Below are positions 60,575 through 64,000 of a DNA stretch of 64,000 nt, piece after piece. The position numbers and the translations under genes are program-made. The first letter of the stretch is position 1. Every line of letters starts with the position of its first letter. A model generated the notes under the pieces. The model ran no database searches. It saw only the letters and a list, made by a program, of their open reading frames with translations, and was not told the origin of the DNA. Source of the stretch: Mycobacterium sp. JS623 (GTDB taxonomy: Bacteria; Actinomycetota; Actinomycetes; Mycobacteriales; Mycobacteriaceae); NCBI RefSeq assembly GCF_000328565.1, contig NC_019966.1, positions 6,200,001-6,264,000 on the forward strand, written 5' to 3'.

Positions 60575-60936
60575 GTCGTCGGCTCCAGACCCGTCTTCTT
60601 GTCGAGGTACTGCAGCAGGTCATGCGCCGCGAGCTCGATGTCTTTGTGCCGCCACTCCGATGCCCGGTACACACACGCGATCAGGCCGGTGCGGTGGATT
60701 CGGCGAAAATCCCCGTACACGAACGCATATCGCGCCTTCGTCTCGTCATTCGCGCCCTCGGTCAAACCCAGATGCCATTCGGCGTACTCGTCCCAGGAAT
60801 GCGACTGCAGGAAATCGTTTTGCGCGTCTGCGCGCGGCTGCACCTCACCCCAGTCGCTGTCGAGAACGAATTGGCGACCATCGATGAGCGAGCGCGCCTT
60901 GGCCACCGCGGCCGCATTGAGTGAATAAGAGGCCAT
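60571..60936 (-). CDS. Conserved actinobacterial protein of unknown function
   Basis: 121 aa. SLNAAAVAKARSLIDGRQFVLDSDWGEVQP, HSWDEYAEWHLGLTEGANDETKARYAFVYGDFRR (both split here) and EWRHKDIELAAHDLLQYLD. The same sequence pattern is widespread in actinobacteria, but no function is known to me. No signal peptide or membrane helix. Confidence 0.75.
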   Translation of the reverse strand: MASYSLNAAAVAKARSLIDGRQFVLDSDWGEVQPRADAQNDFLQSHSWDEYAEWHLGLTEGANDETKARYAFVYGDFRRIHRTGLIACVYRASEWRHKDIELAAHDLLQYLDKKTGLEPTT

Positions 60937-60989
60937 GGACTTGATTGTCCGCCCTGCGGAGCCGGCGTCGATAGCCGACACTGATCGGC

Positions 60990-61766
60990 ATGTTCTCAGT
61001 GGCAGGCAAGTCGGTTCTGGTCACCGGCGGCAGCAAGGGAATCGGCCGCGGCATCGCGTCGGTGTTCGCAACGGCGGGCGCGCACGTCGCGGTCGGGGCG
61101 CGTTCGCGTGCCGACCTCGATTCGGCGGTCGCCGCCCTCGACGGCCTTGGCACAGGCAAGGTCATCGGCGTCACGGTGGACGTGTCCGACCCCGATTCCT
61201 GTGCCGCGATGGCAGCGGAGGCGGTGGAGGCCTTCGGCGGGCTGGACGTGTTGTGCGCCAACGCGGGCATCTTCCCGGACGCTCCGCTGCACTCGATGAC
61301 CCCCGCCCAGCTCGCCGAGGTGCTCGACATCAATGTGAAGGGCACCGTCTACAGCGTGCAGGCCTGCCTCGATGCGCTGATCGCATCGGGCCGCGGCCGG
61401 GTGGTGCTGACGTCGTCGATCACCGGGCCGATCACCGGTCTACCCGGCTGGTCGCACTACGGCGCCTCCAAGGCCGCACAGTTGGGTTTCATGCGCACTG
61501 CCGCCATCGAACTGGCTCCGCACAAGATCACCGTGAACGCAGTGCTGCCGGGCAACATCCTCACCGAAGGTCTCGCCGACCTCGGCGACGACTACCTGGC
61601 GGGCATGGCGCGAGCGATCCCCGCCGGTGCGCTCGGCACCCCCGAGGACATCGGTTACGCGGCGGCGTTTCTCGCCAGCGACGAAGCCGGCTACATCACG
61701 GGCCAGGCAATAACCGTCGATGGCGGTCAAGTGCTTCCCGAATCGCCGGACGCCGTCACGCCCTAG
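60990..61766 (+). CDS. SDR-family oxidoreductase
   Basis: 258 aa classical [39 protein letters not shown] then [11 protein letters not shown] (YxxxK), and [17 protein letters not shown]. FabG-like; the substrate could be a 3-oxoacyl-ACP or other ketone. Divergent from the hypothetical protein by 53 bp and overlapping the convergent PAS-ANTAR gene by 4 bp. Confidence 0.83.
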   Translation: MFSVAGKSVLVTGGSKGIGRGIASVFATAGAHVAVGARSRADLDSAVAALDGLGTGKVIGVTVDVSDPDSCAAMAAEAVEAFGGLDVLCANAGIFPDAPLHSMTPAQLAEVLDINVKGTVYSVQACLDALIASGRGRVVLTSSITGPITGLPGWSHYGASKAAQLGFMRTAAIELAPHKITVNAVLPGNILTEGLADLGDDYLAGMARAIPAGALGTPEDIGYAAAFLASDEAGYITGQAITVDGGQVLPESPDAVTP

Positions 61767-62392
61767 TGGGGCAGGCGCTCGTGGACGGTGGCCAGGATCT
61801 CGTCGATGCGCGCCGTGTCCTGCAACGGTGCGCCGGCCGCCTCCTTGACGAACTGAGCGGCCAGCTCGCGCAGCTTGACGTTCGTCTGTTGTGAGCGCTG
61901 GGCCAGCATGGCGAACCCCTTCTCGGCGGTCACCCCATAGGCCAGCATCAGCATGCCGATGGCCTGGTTGATCGTGGCCCTGCGCGCAGCGATCGTCGCC
62001 ACCACATCGTTGAGCGAGCGCTGCACGTCGGCGTCGAAGTCTTCGGTGACATCGACGTAGAAGCCCGTCGTGCCGATCACCTCGCCGTCGCCGTCGGTCC
62101 ACCGGTCGCCGACCACGACGACCACGTGGACGTTGCCTGCCGTGTCGATGATGCGGTGCCTGCTGGAGAACGGGATGCCGAGGCGCCGGACCTGATCGAT
62201 CAGCTGTGCCACCGTCGGCTTGTCGTCGGGATGTTTGTGCGACAGCACGAGTTCGGTCGTCGGGTTGACGGTCCCCGGTTGATAGCCGTGCATCGCGGCC
62301 ACCTCGTCGGACCACTCCCAACGGTCCTCCTGGGCGTGGTATCTGAAACTTCCCGCTGCCGGCCATTCCGGCGGCGATTGCTCCGCGTCGAT
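61763..62392 (-). CDS. PAS-ANTAR protein, copy 2 (possible AUC start)
   Basis: About 209 aa. PAS ([42 protein letters not shown]) and ANTAR ([27 protein letters not shown]). Homology runs upstream of the first ordinary start (GTG 62302) to position 62392, where the codon is ATC. An in-frame TAG lies 7 codons further up, and AGGGGGAGG sits just before the ATC. Either the rare AUC is used or the protein is shortened to ~179 aa. Confidence 0.72.
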   Translation of the reverse strand: MDAEQSPPEWPAAGSFRYHAQEDRWEWSDEVAAMHGYQPGTVNPTTELVLSHKHPDDKPTVAQLIDQVRRLGIPFSSRHRIIDTAGNVHVVVVVGDRWTDGDGEVIGTTGFYVDVTEDFDADVQRSLNDVVATIAARRATINQAIGMLMLAYGVTAEKGFAMLAQRSQQTNVKLRELAAQFVKEAAGAPLQDTARIDEILATVHERLPH

Positions 62393-62449
62393 GCTGCCTC
62401 CCCCTTTCGCCTAACTGGAGTATGTCCCTTTCCGCCCACCAAGAAAATG

Positions 62450-62464
62450 CCTCTGTAACAGAGG
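62450..62464. promoter_or_regulatory. MarR operator palindrome
   Basis: Perfect palindrome CCTCTGTAACAGAGG (7-bp arms, 1-bp centre), followed by TAACAT (62465-62470) as a likely -10, 6 bp before the ATG of the MarR gene. The message is probably leaderless and self-repressed. Confidence 0.58.
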
Positions 62465-62476
62465 TAACATCGGACG

Positions 62477-62929
62477 ATGGACACCCGCACCGATCTGATC
62501 GCCCAGCTGTTCAACGTGGTGGGCCGGTTCCGGCGGCAACTGCGACGGTCGACCGGCAGCGGATTCGACACCACCGGGGTGACGCAATCGCAGGCCGAGA
62601 TGCTGCGCTTGGTCGGCCGCCAACCGGGTATCTCCGTGCGGGAGGCCGCCACCGAGCTGGCCTTGGTGCCCAACACCGCCTCGACGCTGGTGTCCAAGCT
62701 GGCGGCCGACGGGTTGCTCATCCGCACCGTTGACGCCGACGACCGCAGGGTGGGCCGGCTGCGGCTCACCGAACCTGCACAACGCATCGCCGACGAGTCG
62801 AGGGCAGCGCGCCGCGCCGCGCTAGCGGAGGTGCTCGATCAGTTGGATCCCGCGCAGCTCGACAGCCTGGAGCGCGGATTGGAGGTACTCGCCGAGATGA
62901 CCCGCATGCTGCACGAGAGGCAACCATGA
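62477..62929 (+). CDS. MarR-family regulator of the ABC exporter
   Basis: 150 aa winged helix. TQSQAEMLRLVGRQPGISVREAATELALVPNTASTLVSKLAADGLL then the wing VDADDRRVGRLRLTE. ATGA overlap with the ABC ATPase gene makes it part of the same operon. It probably represses the operon via the palindrome at its start and is released by the exported drug. Confidence 0.88.
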   Translation: MDTRTDLIAQLFNVVGRFRRQLRRSTGSGFDTTGVTQSQAEMLRLVGRQPGISVREAATELALVPNTASTLVSKLAADGLLIRTVDADDRRVGRLRLTEPAQRIADESRAARRAALAEVLDQLDPAQLDSLERGLEVLAEMTRMLHERQP

Positions 62930-63762
62930 CTCTTGCGATCGATTGTGCGCACCTGACTCACCGCTACGGCAATTTCACCGCTGTCGAGGACTTCAGCCTG
63001 CAGGTGCGGTGCGGAGAGACTGTCGGCCTGCTCGGCCCCAACGGTGCAGGAAAGACGACGGTGGTGCGCGTGCTGACCACCCTGACCCCGGTGCAGAGTG
63101 GCCAGGTAGCCATCTTCAGCCTTGACTCGCGAAGCCACACCATGGACATCAGGCACAACATCGGCTATGTGCCGCAACAGCTTTCGATTGAGTCGGCGTT
63201 GACGGGCAGGCAGAACGTCGAGCTGTTCGCGCGACTCTACGACGTGCCGCACCGCCAGCGGGCCGATCGCGTCGACGAGGCACTGGGTGCGATGCAGCTG
63301 CTCGACGTCGCCGACGGCCTGGCGGCGACGTACTCCGGCGGCATGGTGCGAAGGCTGGAGTTGGCGCAGGCGTTGGTCAACCGGCCGTCGCTGCTGATTC
63401 TCGACGAGCCGACGGTCGGCCTGGATCCCATTGCGCGCGACAGTGTTTGGGCCCAGGTGGGCCGCATGCAGCAGGAGTACGGCATGACAGTGCTGCTCAC
63501 CACCCATTACATGGCCGAGGCCGACGCACTGTGTGACCGGGTGGCGCTGATGCATCACGGTCGATTGCAGGCCATCGGGTCGCCTGCAGAGTTGAAGCGA
63601 GCCGTCTCCGCTCAGGCAGATGTCGCCGCCGACGAGGTTCCGGAAACGACGCTGGAGGACGTCTTCCGGCACTACGCGGGTTCGGATCTGGGCGAGGATA
63701 CGTCGCAGGCCGGGTTGCGCGCGGTCCGCAACAGCAGGAGGACGGCGCGTCGTGTCAGTTGA
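62926..63762 (+). CDS. ABC transporter ATP-binding protein (DrrA-like)
   Basis: 278 aa. Walker A GPNGAGKTT (37-45), signature YSGGMVRRLELAQAL, Walker B LLILDEPTVGLD and the H-loop TTHYMAEAD. A DrrA/daunorubicin-resistance-type ATPase for an ABC-2 exporter. It overlaps the MarR gene by 4 bp and the permease by 11 bp. Confidence 0.9.
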   Translation: MTLAIDCAHLTHRYGNFTAVEDFSLQVRCGETVGLLGPNGAGKTTVVRVLTTLTPVQSGQVAIFSLDSRSHTMDIRHNIGYVPQQLSIESALTGRQNVELFARLYDVPHRQRADRVDEALGAMQLLDVADGLAATYSGGMVRRLELAQALVNRPSLLILDEPTVGLDPIARDSVWAQVGRMQQEYGMTVLLTTHYMAEADALCDRVALMHHGRLQAIGSPAELKRAVSAQADVAADEVPETTLEDVFRHYAGSDLGEDTSQAGLRAVRNSRRTARRVS

Positions 63763-64000
63763 GCAGAACCTAGAAGGCCCAGACGTTCGGATCGTACGCG
63801 CGCCGCACGGCTGGCGCCGGGTCCGCGGAATGGCCATGCGGATGGGCGCTTTCGCGATCGTAGAACTGCAGAAGTTGCGGCACGATCGCACCGAATTGCT
63901 CACCAGGATGGTGCAGCCCGCGCTGTGGCTGCTGATCTTCGGGCAGACATTTTCCCGGCTGCGCGTCATCGACACCGGCCATGTGCCTTACCTGGCGTTC
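63752..64000 (+). CDS. ABC-2 permease, DrrB-like (3' end outside window)
   Basis: The first 83 codons are here: MSVEQNLEGPDVRIVRAPHG, then AIVELQKLRHDRTELLTRMVQPALWLLIFGQTFSRL (split here) and GHVPYLAF. This is the N-terminus of an ABC-2/DrrB membrane subunit. GTG start overlaps the ATPase gene by 11 bp. It completes the MarR-ATPase-permease operon; the rest is beyond the window. Confidence 0.82.
   Translation, partial: MSVEQNLEGPDVRIVRAPHGWRRVRGMAMRMGAFAIVELQKLRHDRTELLTRMVQPALWLLIFGQTFSRLRVIDTGHVPYLAF

Overview
The window is high-GC chromosomal DNA of a mycobacterium, most likely a fast-growing Mycolicibacterium related to M. smegmatis. This is judged from close protein matches recalled from memory (EthA/EthR, GltB/GltD, Dps1 with the M. 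smegmatis ferroxidase residues, PncA) and from gene order. I saw no rRNA, tRNA, CRISPR array, insertion sequence, prophage or chromosome origin. Genes are packed tightly, with many 4-bp ATGA/GTGA overlaps and many convergent pairs that overlap by 4 bp.

Layout. Positions 1-15.3 kb carry the ethA/ethR divergon with its operator, a Y-family polymerase (dinB3) with a LexA box on its start codon, a PHP phosphoesterase, an F420-dependent oxidoreductase, a secreted deacetylase, gltBD and a copper-type P-ATPase with a CsoR-like palindrome. This follows the M. tuberculosis Rv3854c-Rv3859c order. Positions 15.3-30.3 kb hold a CLC antiporter, a bicupin, Dps, an AlkA-like glycosylase, a DUF427 protein, tandem DUF4262 genes, an epimerase/SnoaL pair behind a KstR-type box, msrB-msrA, a CYP138-like P450 and its TetR. 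This is close to M. tuberculosis Rv0135c-Rv0143c with all strands inverted.

Positions 30.3-45.7 kb are accessory: regulators, a second P450 divergent from a large LuxR-type ATPase, a glycosyltransferase/methyltransferase/toroid-fold trio, small flavin or F420 proteins, an SOS-boxed short DUF222-like gene, a cysteine-peptidase-like protein and an acyl-CoA dehydrogenase/DUF427/PEP-mutase operon. Positions 45.7-64 kb hold a membrane hydrolase whose catalytic halves are separated by about 11 membrane segments, an alcohol dehydrogenase, a PLP decarboxylase, a four-gene membrane/cupredoxin-like operon of unknown role, two PAS-ANTAR proteins, pncA, glgX, two acidic DUF5709 paralogues and a MarR-controlled ABC exporter cut by the window end.

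How the genes work together. Several loci serve stress defence and DNA maintenance: two LexA-boxed genes, AlkA and Dps side by side, methionine sulfoxide reductases and a copper pump. EthA and PncA are both activators of tuberculosis prodrugs. The least explained units are the 50.9-54.6 kb membrane operon, the 45.7-48.1 kb hydrolase/SDR pair, the 35.6-38.6 kb trio and the short DUF222 gene under LexA.
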